From positions 20,988,975 to 21,052,974 of the forward strand of contig OZ018409.1 of the NCBI GenBank assembly GCA_963969595.1: 64,000 nt of DNA, read 5' to 3'. The stretch's first letter is position 1; each line of letters starts with the position of its first letter. Below, one piece after another: positions 10,539 to 22,264 of this stretch. The translations under genes were made by a program, and so were the position numbers. The notes under the pieces were generated by a model. The model was given only the letters and a program-made list of their open reading frames with translations, did no database searches and was not told the DNA's origin. Source of the DNA: Neckera pumila. Taxonomy: Eukaryota; Streptophyta; Bryopsida; Hypnales; Neckeraceae.

Positions 10539-11243
10539 CTACTCTCCAACTCCCCCGCCCAGCGTAGGACTCTTAGGTTCCTCGGGCAGTTGATTGAAGA
10601 CATCTGCCAAGTTCCGGCTTCGTTCACCGGCAGCTGGATCCGGAAGATCTGACCCGAGCGATGAATCTATCTGGATTGGCTGCCCCGTTACATGTCTCCT
10701 GTGACTCTTCCGTGACTCGGGTGTATGATCCTTGCGCTCACTCGGATTCGATCCTCCTGCTGGAAACGAATCCGGCATCGAAATGTCCGAGAGGTGGATT
10801 TCCCGGGAGAATAAGGACCCGGTCAGCTTCTGGCTGCTGACGTCCATCCGGTCGGCCGCCTCTCGTGCTGCCACTAAGGACGATTCCACCCGATCGGTGA
10901 AATCGCTGAGGATCCGAACTATCCGGGAACCGGATACCTTCTTCTCCTCGTGCACCCCTTGGTCAAATAAGGCCGCCTTGACTGCGGCGGATCCGGACTC
11001 TCCAAGAGTGCCCTTCACCGACTCAGCCACCTTCCGGGTTGCCTCCGCCATCTCCCGGACTGCTGCCTTGTCTTCCCTGAGGGTGACCATATCCGCCCTC
11101 AGAGTATCGACTTCCTCCTGAAGTCGACGGATCTCTATTTCTTGTTTTCGGTTCTCTTCCGGATCGGCCAGGAACTGCCCCACCTTGCCCGGCAAATCGC
11201 TGTCGGCTGGTGCGCCCAGTCTGGCTTTACGCAGCTGAGGCAT
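10539..11243 (-). CDS. LTR-embedded ORF, short form (5' LTR copy)
   Basis: The duplicate of 2301-3005, with two amino-acid differences that I can see (G/S after SNP, and L/P in the DLLDPAAG segment). No stop codon has arisen in either copy. Being upstream of the genomic-RNA TATA box, it lies in U3, so a full-length RNA would carry it only at the 3' end. Confidence 0.65.
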   Translation of the reverse strand: MPQLRKARLGAPADSDLPGKVGQFLADPEENRKQEIEIRRLQEEVDTLRADMVTLREDKAAVREMAEATRKVAESVKGTLGESGSAAVKAALFDQGVHEEKKVSGSRIVRILSDFTDRVESSLVAAREAADRMDVSSQKLTGSLFSREIHLSDISMPDSFPAGGSNPSERKDHTPESRKSHRRHVTGQPIQIDSSLGSDLPDPAAGERSRNLADVFNQLPEEPKSPTLGGGVGE

Positions 11244-11515
11244 GGACACCAAATAACCACTGGACCCTTACCGGTCACTACCTCACACTCTCCTAGCCGC
11301 ACGTCCCGTTCCTCACTTTCTCTCGTCTGATCTCAACCGGAAGGTACTCACAAAACCTGCAAACCACACGTTCTCTACTCTTTCTACACTCTAAGACACA
11401 CCCAGCCGGAAGCGCACATGCATCAATGGCTCTGGTGCGGACAGAGGCGAAAAAGCGCTCAAGGTCAGCTCCAGAGCTCAAGGGAAGTAAAGGAGTGAAA
11501 ATGAGGACGACCAGC

Positions 11516-11526
11516 CCTTATATACT
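11516..11526 (-). promoter_or_regulatory. TATA box upstream of the LTR ORF (5' LTR)
   Basis: The minus strand again reads AGTATATAAGG, ~270 bp upstream of the ORF start at 11243. It is the duplicate of 3278-3288. Confidence 0.5.
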
Positions 11527-11815
11527 CTCAGGACCCCTGGCATGTCATCATGACCTTTTTCCGGTCCGGTCCCCATTGATCTGGTCCATCCCTAATCCGG
11601 TTCATCCCTAATCCGTTTTAAGGCGAATTCCGGGTATGATTCCGCTCCTGAATACTACCATTCTGACCGGAACGGATACAATTTTCTCCTTACTGGATTA
11701 TCACTGCCTATCCGAAGTTCTCTTCTGCCCTTCTAACCGGATACGGATGCTAACTACCGGTTTCCGTTCCGTTATTCAGACACTTGGAGAAAAATCACAA
11801 ATTCTGGTTACGACA

Positions 11816-12175
11816 ACCGATCGGGTGGAAGCATCCTTAGTGGCAGCAAGAGAGGCGGCCAACCGGATGGATGTCAGCAGTTGAAAACTGAACGGATCCA
11901 TGTACTTCCGGGAAATCCACCTCTCAGATATATCGCTACCGGATTTGTTTGCAGCCGGAGGATTGAATCCAAGGGAGCGTAAGGATCAGACACCCAAGTC
12001 AAGGAAGAGTAATCGGAGACCTGGGCTTGGGCAACCAATTCATCTAGATTCCTTGCCAGGGTCAGATCTTCCGGATCCAGCTGCCGGGGAGCGGAGCCGG
12101 AACCTTGCCGACGTCTTCAACCAACTGCCCGAGGAACCCAGAAGTCCTACGCTGGGTGGGGTAGTTGGAAAGTAG
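11816..12175 (+). pseudogene. LTR-encoded ORF, C-terminal part after the insertion
   Basis: This continues the ORF interrupted at 1186: DRVEASLVAAREAANRMDVSS, then an in-frame TGA (11882-11884) where the inner LTR copies have Gln, then the conserved REIHLSDI segment and a tail ending EEPRSPTLGG. The stop shows that the outer copy was already decaying or decayed after being split. Confidence 0.75.
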
Positions 12176-12273
12176 GTAGTTAGTTAGGAGTGTACAATTC
12201 TGTAAGATAGTTAGGATCGGACCCGGATGTCCAGCGCAGATTTCCGGGGGCCTTTTTGCTTTGTATCAAGTTG

Positions 12274-12280
12274 TATATAA
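12274..12280 (+). promoter_or_regulatory. TATA box in the outer LTR
   Basis: TATATAA, followed by GTCAGCCCC as in the inner LTRs; conserved between diverged copies. Confidence 0.5.
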
Positions 12281-13270
12281 GTCAGCCCCTGCTTGGGAAC
12301 TGGGAGTCTTTTCACCTCCTTTTTGTGTACGTCTTCTCTTGGCCTCTTGTTGCGTGTCTCTCCCGTGTGTGGCAAGGTTGTGTGGTGAGGAGTTAGGAAG
12401 GCGCATGCTAGTGCGGGTGTGATTTCTCCCTTTGGCATCCTTGTTTTTGATCTTATGTGCAAGTGAGCGTGTTGCAAAAGTGTTGGGAGTGCATTCCAGT
12501 TCCTCAGCAGCTCTAAGGTTTAGGATTCCGGACGAGACAACCGTTGTTAGGCTAGGCGGATAGGGAGGGATTCCTTAGTTGTGCTAGAACTCCTAGGTGG
12601 GAAATCTGGTTGAGTGTCCAATCTCCTGAGAGATCTCACTACCTTAGCGGGCAAACGGAAGGACTTTAGTTGATGTTGGAATGGACGGGTTTACTTGCAA
12701 CCGCCTGGCTTTGTACAGACGAAACGTGGCGCTAAGGTCGTTGTAGTACGAAATGATCGTACGGGGGGGCCTTGTGTGACCGGTGATCCGGAGAGTTCTC
12801 TAGATTGTTGTGAAGGATCAAACCGGGTCCGGATTAGTGTAGGAAATTGGAGAAGGAAGAAGTGGGTCTTCAGCCACTATAATTCACGAAAGGAGCGGCG
12901 GGCCTGCCACTCTCAAAAGCAAGGGGCGAACCCTCTGATGGTGAAACAGAGGTAAAACTAAATCGGATGGTAGTAAGAGCGGATGTGAGTTGATCAGACC
13001 GGATCGGAAAGTGGATCGGATCGGAGAAGGAGAAGAGGGTCTGATTGTAGTTCTTGGTGTTGTTGTGTTTCTGGTTGTTGTGTTAGAACCGGAAAAGGAA
13101 ATATAGGTACTGACTTAGCTTAGAGACCAAATAAGGCTATCTACTTTACAAAATCTTGCGGGTTTGATCTTTAGAGTCACTTTGTTATACTTTAAAGTGG
13201 TTTTTGGTAGTATAACTGGGAAATTGCTTGCCCTGTGCTGCGACACAATCTACAATAGCACTACAACAAA

Positions 13271-14532
13271 CACTATAAGAAAACTATGTTTTTGGTGATG
13301 TTTTACCTCTAACGCGCGATGTTTGATAAAACATGAAGATTTCAAAGGACATTTGACCCGACAAGGTAGATTTTGGTGGATGTTGCAGATAACAATGGCT
13401 TTTTATTATAAATCTAAGTTGATGTTATCATTGACGCTGACGTTGTATTTGACATGATTGAAATTATGCTGATGTTGTTTGGGACGTCCAAAAAAACATG
13501 GACTGCCAAGTCAGCAAATAGGTCCATTTTGTCTATGGATAGATTAGTAAGAATTACTACAGGCAATGATAAAATGTTGACCATATTAAAAAATTTAGGA
13601 GAAGGGTAGCCACATGGCATATTTTGCAAAAAAAGGACTATGGATGGATGTGTACCATGGATGAAAAGCGATTGTCTTTATACTGTGGGGTGGGAGGAAG
13701 TGAAACAATCCATGTGGGATATGTAAAGCAAGAGATGTGCTCAATGTAAAATGTCTGAAATAACATGCTCTAGATGTTTGAAATAACATCTACATGTCTA
13801 AAACAACATCTAGACGTCTAAAACAATGTCAAAGCTTACAATGGTTAAGTTCTTATATTTTAATTCTCCCATATCTTTTGTCTCACCATGGATGAACAAT
13901 GAAAATAAATAGGACCTCTTAATCTTTCATTTTCACTAACTTTTAATGAATGAATTCCTTCATTTTGCCATCAAAAATTCTCTTGATGGTAGATGGTAAG
14001 TTTTATTTAATTCTTGTTGAATTCTTGTCATTTTGATTGTTTATTTTTTTATTTTTTTATTTTTTATTTTAAATAAAAAATTTCTACTAACCTTGTCCTA
14101 TTGGGACAGTATGCAACAATTGATGTCTTAAAAAACGTCTAAGTAGATGTCTAAATTGACATTTAAAAAAAAAACATTAAAATTTTTTAAACAACATAAA
14201 AGTATGCTAACAAGGCATGCCAAGTCAGATATTGGTGGATCCGTGTCACTTTTCCCTTGGTCCACGTCAGCAGCAAATCGGATGAAATTTTTTTCCTACG
14301 TCGCATTGCCCGTCCACGTGGCACTTATGTGGAGCTGAGTTGTCCGCCAAATGGCACACTTTTGGGACCTTGAAAAAGCATGTCATGTGTGATGTCAAAA
14401 AACAGCAAACGTTTTTTGCTTGTTTTTTGTGACACGATTTTAGGTGACATCTATGTTGACTCTCAGACATATTTTTTTGAAAATCAGACGCATTTTTTCA
14501 GACATCATAAAAAAGGCCAGTTTCTTATAGTG
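13271..14532. mobile_element. CACTA-type MITE (1262 bp)
   Basis: The terminal inverted repeat is CACTATAAGAAA at the left and its complement TTTCTTATAGTG at the right. A 3-bp AAA duplication flanks it, as expected for CACTA elements. The interior has repeated GATGTCTAAA/ACATCTAGA-like motifs in both orientations and no coding ORF. It lies 12 bases inside the terminus of another CACTA-like element. Confidence 0.75.
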
Positions 14533-15180
14533 AAATATGATATTTTATAACTGCAAAATATGACTGCAATGAGTTCTAAAATCTCAAAATATGACTCACG
14601 CAAAAATCACCGTAGATGATTTGCGCTATCACTGAGTCCAATCACTACCAACAAGTTGCTTCAGACATAAGTCATATTTGCAGTCATAAGGGTTGGTAAG
14701 TATAATTAGCCAAAATAAGCCATGTTTTGCCAATGTGGCATATATGTTGACCATTTTTGATACTCTTGACTTTTTCTTGAGGTACCCAGACAAAAGCAAA
14801 AAAATCCTACATGGCATATTACTGCGTGCAGTCATATTTTTGGCTGATGTGGAATATGACTATGGTGAGCCATATTTTGACTAACACGGCATATGACTAT
14901 GGTGAGTCATATTCTTTGTTGATGTGAGTATGACTCTTGTGAGTCATATTTTCCGCTGAAAAATGACTTTTGTGAATCATATTGTTAGACGATTTAGAAT
15001 ATGACCCTCGTGAGTCATTTTTTTGTTGATTTGAAATGTGACTCCTATGAGTCATATTTTAGGATGATGTGGTAGTTTATATGGAATGTTGTTAATAATT
15101 TTATGATTGAATGTAGTCATATTTTTAAAAGTATTGAGTCACATTTTGGGCATAATTGTGAGCATCATGTGACTATAACC
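14533..15180. repeat. ATGACT/AGTCAT array (left subterminal region)
   Basis: Many TATGACT and AGTCATA motifs, often as short palindromes such as ATGACTATGGTGAGTCAT, spaced roughly 40-60 bases. Read as subterminal transposase-binding repeats of the CACTA-like element. TGAGTCA also resembles bZIP sites, so this is not proof of function. Confidence 0.5.
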
Positions 15181-15789
15181 AATCAAATTTTCACCAAGAT
15201 ATTTTGTGAAATATAATTGAAGCAAGTGATAATCCAGATAAGTGAGAGTCAAATTCTTAGGTTTGTGTGCACGATTTGTAATTGAGGTAACCGAGGCTAT
15301 TGATAGTTTCCATCATAAACTACAGTCACATTTTCTATAAATTCTAAATAAACATGACAAAACAAAAGACTCCATTCAATTAAAATTCAATTGAAATGAG
15401 TACAATTTGAGTCTCCATTCAAATATAATGTGTAAATATGATTTTTGAGATGCACAAAAGATAGTCATCTTAGAGAAAGAAAATGCAAGAAAGAATGTGA
15501 TTCTTCTCAATCACATTTATTAGTCACTAATACAAAGCATATTACAATGGCACTCTATAAATGTATATTCCCACACATTTATAAGACCTATATTCCTTAC
15601 AGAAATGTAAAGATGTTGCCTCTTTGGTGTTGCAAATAGCTTTTAATAACTTCTTTCCATCTTGGTGCCTACATATACAATCAAGGAGGTTCATTTTCAA
15701 TGAAATGAACAATATAGTTCAATCTTCAATGATTTAAGGCAATACAAGTATGTTGCACAAGTTTAAGATAAGAAAAAGTCATGACCACT

Positions 15790-16490
15790 ATCTTTAGAAA
15801 ATTGCAAATAAACAAGAAGAAAGAATAACAATGGTAATAGAAGGAACAAGAAGCAAAAGGTGGCAAGTACTTAGAGGTAACAACAAGCAAGAGGTAAGAT
15901 GCAACAAGATACAACAAAAAACAAATAGAAACAAGAACTGAGTTGCAACAACAAACAACAAGAAACATAAGTTAAGATGCAAGAAAATGCAACACATAAG
16001 AAGTAAAAGCAAGAACTAAGATGCAACTAGAAGTAACAAGAAGCATGAATTAAGATGTAACAATAAGAAGTTAGAAGCAAGAACTAAAAAGCAACAAGAG
16101 AAAATAAAAAGCAAAAAATAAGTACTAAGAGGTAACAAGAAGAAACTAAAAGCAAAGAGCAAAACTTAAGAACTAAGAGGTAATAAGAGGAAACTAAAAT
16201 CAAAGAGCAAGAACTAAGAAGCAAAAAATAAGAACTAAGAGGTAACAAGAGGAAACTAAAAGCATAGAGTAAGAACTAAGAAGCAAAAATTGAGAACTAA
16301 GAGGTAACAAGAGAAAGTTAAAAGCAAGAAGCAAAAACTAAGAAGCAACAAGAAGCAAGAATCCAGAAGCAAAAAGAAACAAGATCTAAAAAGCATTAAC
16401 AAGAAACAAGAACTAAGAGGCAACAAGAAGAAAAACCTAAGAGGCAACAAGAAACAAAGAAGAAGAAAAAAAATAGCCAAATGTTGCACT
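15790..16490 (+). repeat. Purine-rich degenerate tandem array, ~62-bp unit in part
   Basis: Plus strand almost free of pyrimidine runs, built from AACTAAGAGGTAACAAGAGG and AGCAAGAACTAAGAAGCAAA blocks. At ~16130-16320 three successive units are ~62 bp apart. The reverse strand gives leucine/cysteine-rich ORFs that are an artefact of composition. Confidence 0.7.
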
Positions 16491-18769
16491 TTAAGGAGGC
16501 AATTCCAAAAAAATCGCAGCTAGGGTTTTAAAACCCTAAATTAGTGGCAATTACATGGAAGTGGCGGCTAGGGTTTTAAAAACCTAGTTATATGACTTGC
16601 CCTAGTCATGCACATGACTTGTTCTAATTATGTGACTTGTCTAAGTCATGCACATGATGTGCTCTAGCCATATAACTTATCTTAGTCATGTACATGATAT
16701 GTTTTAGTCATAAGACTCACCAAATATGACTTTACTAAGCAACGAAGCTTTCTTAACAACAAAATTTGATCCAAAGTGAATACATATATTGACACTAAAA
16801 TCGCAAGTATTAAACACATGGGTCATCGGCATTAAAACGGTTTAAAAGACGAATTTTGTAAAAATTATCAAATTAAAAAGATCAAGAAGTTAGGTGAAGA
16901 CCAAATTAAATAAATAAATAAATATAGGAAATGTTAGGATGCATACATATTATAAAAAATTTACAATATATATAAAGAAATTGGAACACCTATACATAGT
17001 ATTAAAATTGCATACAAGAAGTTTCTTCCAATTAAAATTATTTTTTTTATTAAAAAGCCTAAAATGTTGGATACCTTATTTCATGATATATGTATTGAAA
17101 TAACTCACGTGATTTGGTTTATAATGCTATTATTGTCCTAAAAATTTATTAATTTCATGTATTATTACATTTTTTGGATTCCTTTAATTGGAAAAGGCTA
17201 CAAGAATTTTCTACATTAAAAAAAATTATATTCCTTGAAATTGAACAAAAATGCATTATAAATGATTATAAGCAAAGCCATATAATATAGGACTATGGGA
17301 GTTGCGTACCCGAGATGAAAACTCTACAAAATGCATGAAGGAAAGCTACAAGGCCTTAAAGCACCTACAATTATAGAAACATAAATCTAAATAGATGCCA
17401 TGCATATATGCATTTGTCAAAGTATCTACGTCCGTGCACAAAATTTGCAGGAGCAAAAGTATTTGATAGAGACACTATTTAAAAGCATCTTTGAAGCAAA
17501 AAGGGAATATATTTTTATAGTCTATATCCTTGTAAAAACATCCAAACAACCATCTTTTAATTGCAATACAAGCGCGCGTGTGCCCACGATAAGCTTCAAT
17601 CTTCATATGAATAATTTTGTGACTTTTGTAGGGCGTGTAGAGATTCAAAAAATGTAGCTTATATGACATTGCTGAGAACATTTTCAAGAAAGAAACAAAC
17701 TTCAACACACAACATATGTGAGTATTTTATCTATATCCTTGAGATAAAGTATGCACCACCATTTTTTTGTTGTTGAGCTTCAAATTATAAGTTGGATATT
17801 TAAGTATTGTTCAATTGGCATTCTAAGCAATGAACAAGTATTTTCTAATGAAGAAGTGTAAGTGGATCAAGTCTTAACCAAAACTGATACAAATTGTAAA
17901 AATGAGAGGTTTTGTGGTGGTTTTACATGGTTTCATCTAATCTAGACCCAAACTCTAGACTTCCAAATCCAAGTTGAAAAATTCAAAATGTTTGTGAATT
18001 TAAGTTGTAGAGCACTGCATATCTATTCTAAAATAGTAAAAATCTTTATAACAGGATATTTTTAGCAAAAAATTTGGATGAAGTTTTGTCTCTAATTCAT
18101 CCTTCAAGACTTCATCCACATTTTCTTTTAGCCTATAATTCTAAATTAGTTTTATTTTCAAGATTGGATTCAAAATGTCACCTAAATTTTAAAGTTTCCT
18201 TCTAATTTGAATTGGATGACTTTTTTCATTTTTAATCCAAAACTAACACTCTTGACTATCTCATTTCATTGTGTTTTATGTTCCCTAATTTTTATCTATT
18301 TTTAAAATTGTGATATGTTATTGGAAACCTCTAGAAAGTACCTAAGTGATCTTGAATTCAAAGTTGGATTTTAGTAAATTCTTAAAAGTGTGACTTAAAC
18401 CTCTTAATTTCTAATGTAACTATGCTTTCTATGAGAAGAGAAATAACAAAGTGCCAAATTTAAGGACATGCCTCGAAATCCGTTCCTACCATATCTCCAT
18501 TCTCCAACACTCATATTGTAATTGTAATTGTATCATGAGGTGTAATCTAAGTTTTGTTACTTCTACAAACACCCAGACAACTAGTACAGGGGTTCAAAAT
18601 CTAGGGAATAGTCAAATAGTCTCACGTTTTGTGACTAGGGTCACTTGTTTTCAAGATTGGAATGAGATTTACTATAACAAAACACCAAGGAAACATATAT
18701 TCACTCTTATTCCCATTTGTATAATTGGGTTGCCATTCCTTTAAATAATGCTATGGACGCATGAAAATG
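16491..18769. other. AT-rich non-coding stretch
   Basis: No supportable gene. It has two CTAGGGTTTTAAAA motifs (16521 and 16568; telo-box-like AAACCCTA) and a short ATGACTTG/AGTCATGCAC array at 16590-16735, which resembles the flanking ATGACT arrays. Confidence 0.5.
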
Positions 18770-21700
18770 CCGTCTCGGTCCCGTCTAGTGTTCTAGGGGC
18801 GTTTATAGTCAATTTGTCCAGGAATGCTCAACAATTTGTCATGCATGATCTAGAACTTAGTGCAATATTTATATATCATATACATATCAGCAATCTTACA
18901 TAGATTCCTTAATTACTGGTTATTTTCTTTTACCCAGGTAATTTGACCAGTCACTATTTATTTAGCCTAATCACTAAATTATCATGAGTAACAAATTGGT
19001 CTCAGTTCAGTGGCAATTTGTCTTTGACTAAATGCAAGGAGGAATGATTGCAATGCATTTTTGTTCTTTCTCCTTCTCCACAATCTCAACAATTTGTCAA
19101 AGACCAGGCTATTAATCCACAAGGACTTCACTAATCACCATTTAGTTACTAAGTTTTTTTTACCTAATAGACTGAGTTACCGTTCTCTCAAGGTTCATAA
19201 CAATTTGTCTTCAACTAGCTGGTTGCTGTTAACCAGCGACACCCTTAGACACTACAACTTCAGTATAACAAACATACACACATTCACTTGGTAAGGCAAA
19301 TTGTCTGTAAACCAACCAGTTACCATTGGTTCAATGTTCAAGTCTAAAACAATTTGCCTAACTCTCACTATATTGAATTTTTGGATTCACTCTCTCTATT
19401 CTATAAATCGGACAGTCAATTAAAAGTAAATCAATTAGACAATTTATTTATATGCACTTAAATTGTTAAGTTCATTTCCAAAACAATCTAAAAGACAACA
19501 ATTTCCATATAGAAAACACACACAAACCACAGTAATCTCAGTAATTCTGCTCCTTGATCTTCTAGCAAATTGTCAATTTGCCGTTAACCTGCGACTTGTT
19601 TTCCAATTCACAGGTGAGTTTAAATATTCATATCCAACATGAACAGTTGTTTGAGTCAATTATCATTGATAAAACTAATTGTTTTTAATTTATTAAATCT
19701 CTTTGCCTAACAATTTGAATACTTCTAATGTCCTTCTTTTATCTCTCTGATTATTTACACAATTATACTTAGACAATTTGTCTCTTGTAACATAGTGACA
19801 ATTTGCATCACAAAGGCGTGCAAATAATATTCTAAATATGAATTTACATCATCTAATTGATGCCCTCAACATTAATTAAGTCCAATTGTAATCAATCAAG
19901 AATCTCTTACCAAATCACAGTTCAAATCTGGAACTGCACAATTTGTCCAGCAAATTGTAGAAACAAGTTCTCACCAACTTCAAGCTACTCACCTCCCGCC
20001 TGGAGATCTGACAACTCCACATCAATTTGTCTGGCCTGCTTTTCCTCAAAAGCAACCACTCAGTCTTCCGGAGCAGCCATTTGCTTCATCATCAGCAATT
20101 TGAGGATGGAAAACCACTTGCAGACAATTTGTAATTTCCTCCCACTCTATGACAAATTCAAACAACTAATTCACTATGGCAAACTACTCTAAGTTGTCAA
20201 ATTGTCTCACAAAGCTCATCACAAGCAAACATTCATATAAGCATACAAATCCATTTTACAATGACTAATAGTCTTAATTCAACAATTTCAAATTACAATT
20301 TATCAGATGACTATCTGACTCTTCCCGTTCTCTCTTACTCCCTCTGTCCCAAAATGATCTTCCGGTTGGGCTTATTTTTTTGTCCCAAAATGATCTTCTT
20401 CTCATGACGTGGAGGAGGAACCCGCGAAATAAAACCAAGGAGCTTGGTGTTTGTTTTTTCTGGCAAGAATAGAAACATTAGAAGGACAATATACTGTAGA
20501 CTTTGTTTGTAGCCATCGTGGTTACAGGTTAGTTCCTGCAATTTGGGAATGCTGCCTTCGAACATGCAATTGTGGCGTGCTACTATTGAATGCTAAACTG
20601 AATTGATTCTGACAATCATACAAAGCTATGACTTTGGTGGGGACATTGGTGGGACAACTTGGATTTTTGTAGGGACAGAGTATAATACTCCAAGCTTTCT
20701 GCTATTTTGTCAAATTGCATGTAAAGTGCCAATCAGCGCAATGTTAATTTTATTCCATATTGTAAAACTCAGGGAAGGATGTGGTGGGCAATGTCAACGT
20801 GGGAAGTCCAGCATACACCGCGGGAAGAACAAATAGCCCGGGAATTGCACAATTGATTGGCTAGCGGTGTTCCTCTCAAAAGGTCACAAATTCTCACATT
20901 TCAAAGCTCCACATTTTCAATTTGAAAATCAATTCAATGCTCAAATTCACAAAAATATAGGAAAACAATGACCTTTATTTAGATCTCAAAACGAAATTAA
21001 AAAATATTGATTTTTGACCTTAATCTAGAACATTTTGTCTAACAGGAAGATCATTTTGGGACGGAGGGAGTAACACACACATAGACAATTTGCTTAACAC
21101 TTCTTTTGCTCTCAACTTACAGACCGTACTCTGATCACACACAGATCAAAATCGACAATTTGTAACACACAGGATTGCCATATAACCACTCCTTGGTTCA
21201 TACCAAATTCAAACACTTCAATTTGTTTAGTCTAGTCAATTCGCTGGATAATTATTCAATTAGTTAGTGAAATACCGTAACTCAACCAAATTATGAACAA
21301 TACTAATATTCCAGTACAACTAGCAACACATTCACAGACAATTTGTAACAATGAATTTGTCACGCACACGAGTTAGAAAGTCCAATCATTGGATACTTAG
21401 ACAATTTATTTCTTCCCAAACAATTCAGAGGATTCAAGTATTGGATCTTGATTGTGAAAAATGCACACTCAATTAATCCAATCACTGGACTATAACACAC
21501 ACACAAGAAACATACACAAGAATTACAATGACAATTTGTATATATATTAAAGCTTAGGAAATAGCTTAGTAATAACATGACAACTTGACGCACTAGAGTT
21601 TGAAATTGGGAAGGGAGAAGAAAATGGAAATTTGAGAATATAAGCCTCGGGTCCCAAGAGCAAACAGAAACCTAAGCGGCACCAAGTTAATTTGTCTCTT

Positions 21701-21840
21701 TCACGATCTTGACCATTTGCCTCCTTTGCAATCTGTTCACAACGTCAAATTGTCTCCTATACTTCTTCAATGTGAACTTAACCTATCCATTTGCCTCTAT
21801 TTACACTACAACTTCAAATTGACTAAAATTTGAAAATTTG
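18770..21840. repeat. Region saturated with CAATTTGTC-type motifs
   Basis: About 30 occurrences of CAATTTGTC, CAATTTG or the complement GACAAATTG over ~3 kb, with irregular spacing and otherwise dissimilar sequence between them. Examples lie near 18812, 18832, 19012, 19088, 19200, 19773, 19940, 20024, 20126, 21087, 21156, 21340 and 21532. A Stowaway-like MITE interrupts the region and has few of the motifs itself. No gene seen. Origin unknown. Confidence 0.6.
20338..21070. mobile_element. Stowaway/Tc1-mariner-like MITE (733 bp)
   Basis: The left terminus CTCCCTCTGTCCCAAAATGA is the inverted repeat of the right end, which finishes TCATTTTGGGACGGAGGGAG. TA flanks both sides. This CTCCCTCYGTCCC terminus is the classic Stowaway signature in plants. 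No transposase ORF inside. Confidence 0.88.
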
Positions 21841-22264
21841 CTAAGCTCACATGAGGCTTGCATTGATCCATTTTTGTTGCATTTATGGTGTCCTTATATA
21901 TACAACTTAAATGATGAATTTTATAACAAGTTGTATAAATTCTATCTATGATCTTATTCTTTTCTTTCAACCTATTTCTTTCTACTTCCTCCTCTTGATT
22001 TTTCTAAATTATTTTCTATATTTTTCTTTTTTTTCCTTTATTTTTTGGGATATTTTAGAATGAAAATCTTTGACCTCTATTTCTACTAATTAATTTCTAA
22101 TTATTTATAAATCAAACAATTGTAATGACATAAACCTCATTAGTGCTAACTAAGTATATATTTAAGACTTTAAAACTCCATTTAGTCAACTATGCGTGTT
22201 ATAATCAACAATTTTTTTTTATTAATACATAGTCAAACCTCTATAAGGGGATCAAATTAGTCTT
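21841..22264. other. AT-rich intergenic spacer
   Basis: No ORF, repeat or regulatory motif I can support. Confidence 0.4.

Larger units (their letters stand above)
1187..11815 (-). mobile_element. Ty3/gypsy LTR retrotransposon, full-length, minus strand, pol damaged
   Basis: The element is 10.6 kb. Its LTRs start TGTCGTAACC and end GCTGCGACA in sense orientation. It has a tRNA-Asp-type primer site, gag, then protease, reverse transcriptase, RNase H and integrase in that order (the Ty3/gypsy order), and a polypurine tract before the 3' LTR. No chromodomain is visible after the integrase GPF-type region, which suggests a non-chromovirus (Tat/Athila-like) lineage; that placement is inference. 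The two LTRs differ by about 18 substitutions, almost all transitions, plus a 15-bp repeat-unit indel (counted by eye, below 1%). Insertion is therefore recent, yet pol has two frameshifts and two nonsense codons, so mobilisation in trans or post-insertion damage must be assumed. It is inserted in the ORF of an older LTR of the same family in opposite orientation. Confidence 0.93.
9425..11815 (-). repeat. 5' LTR of the gypsy element (2391 bp)
   Basis: Near-identical to 1187-3592. It holds the same two TATA boxes (11516-11526 and 10391-10397) and the same ORF. The terminal dinucleotides TG...CA are intact. Confidence 0.93.
11816..13245 (+). mobile_element. Right part of the older outer LTR
   Basis: Matches the inner LTR in reverse orientation but is clearly diverged. 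It includes TATATAA at 12274-12280 and ends at ...GCTGCGACA. No primer-binding site follows, so it is not a 5' LTR. Confidence 0.8.

Noticed and set aside
14800..15080. bZIP/AP-1 enhancer cluster (TGAGTCA motifs)
   Set aside because: Same motif family marks both ends of a CACTA-like element, so subterminal repeats explain it better; no gene nearby.
16256..16489. Leucine/phenylalanine/cysteine-rich ORF suggesting membrane segments
   Set aside because: It is the reverse complement of the purine tandem array; composition artefact.
18770..21840. CRISPR-like array from the recurring CAATTTGTC motif
   Set aside because: Motif too short, spacing irregular, both orientations, and eukaryotic context.
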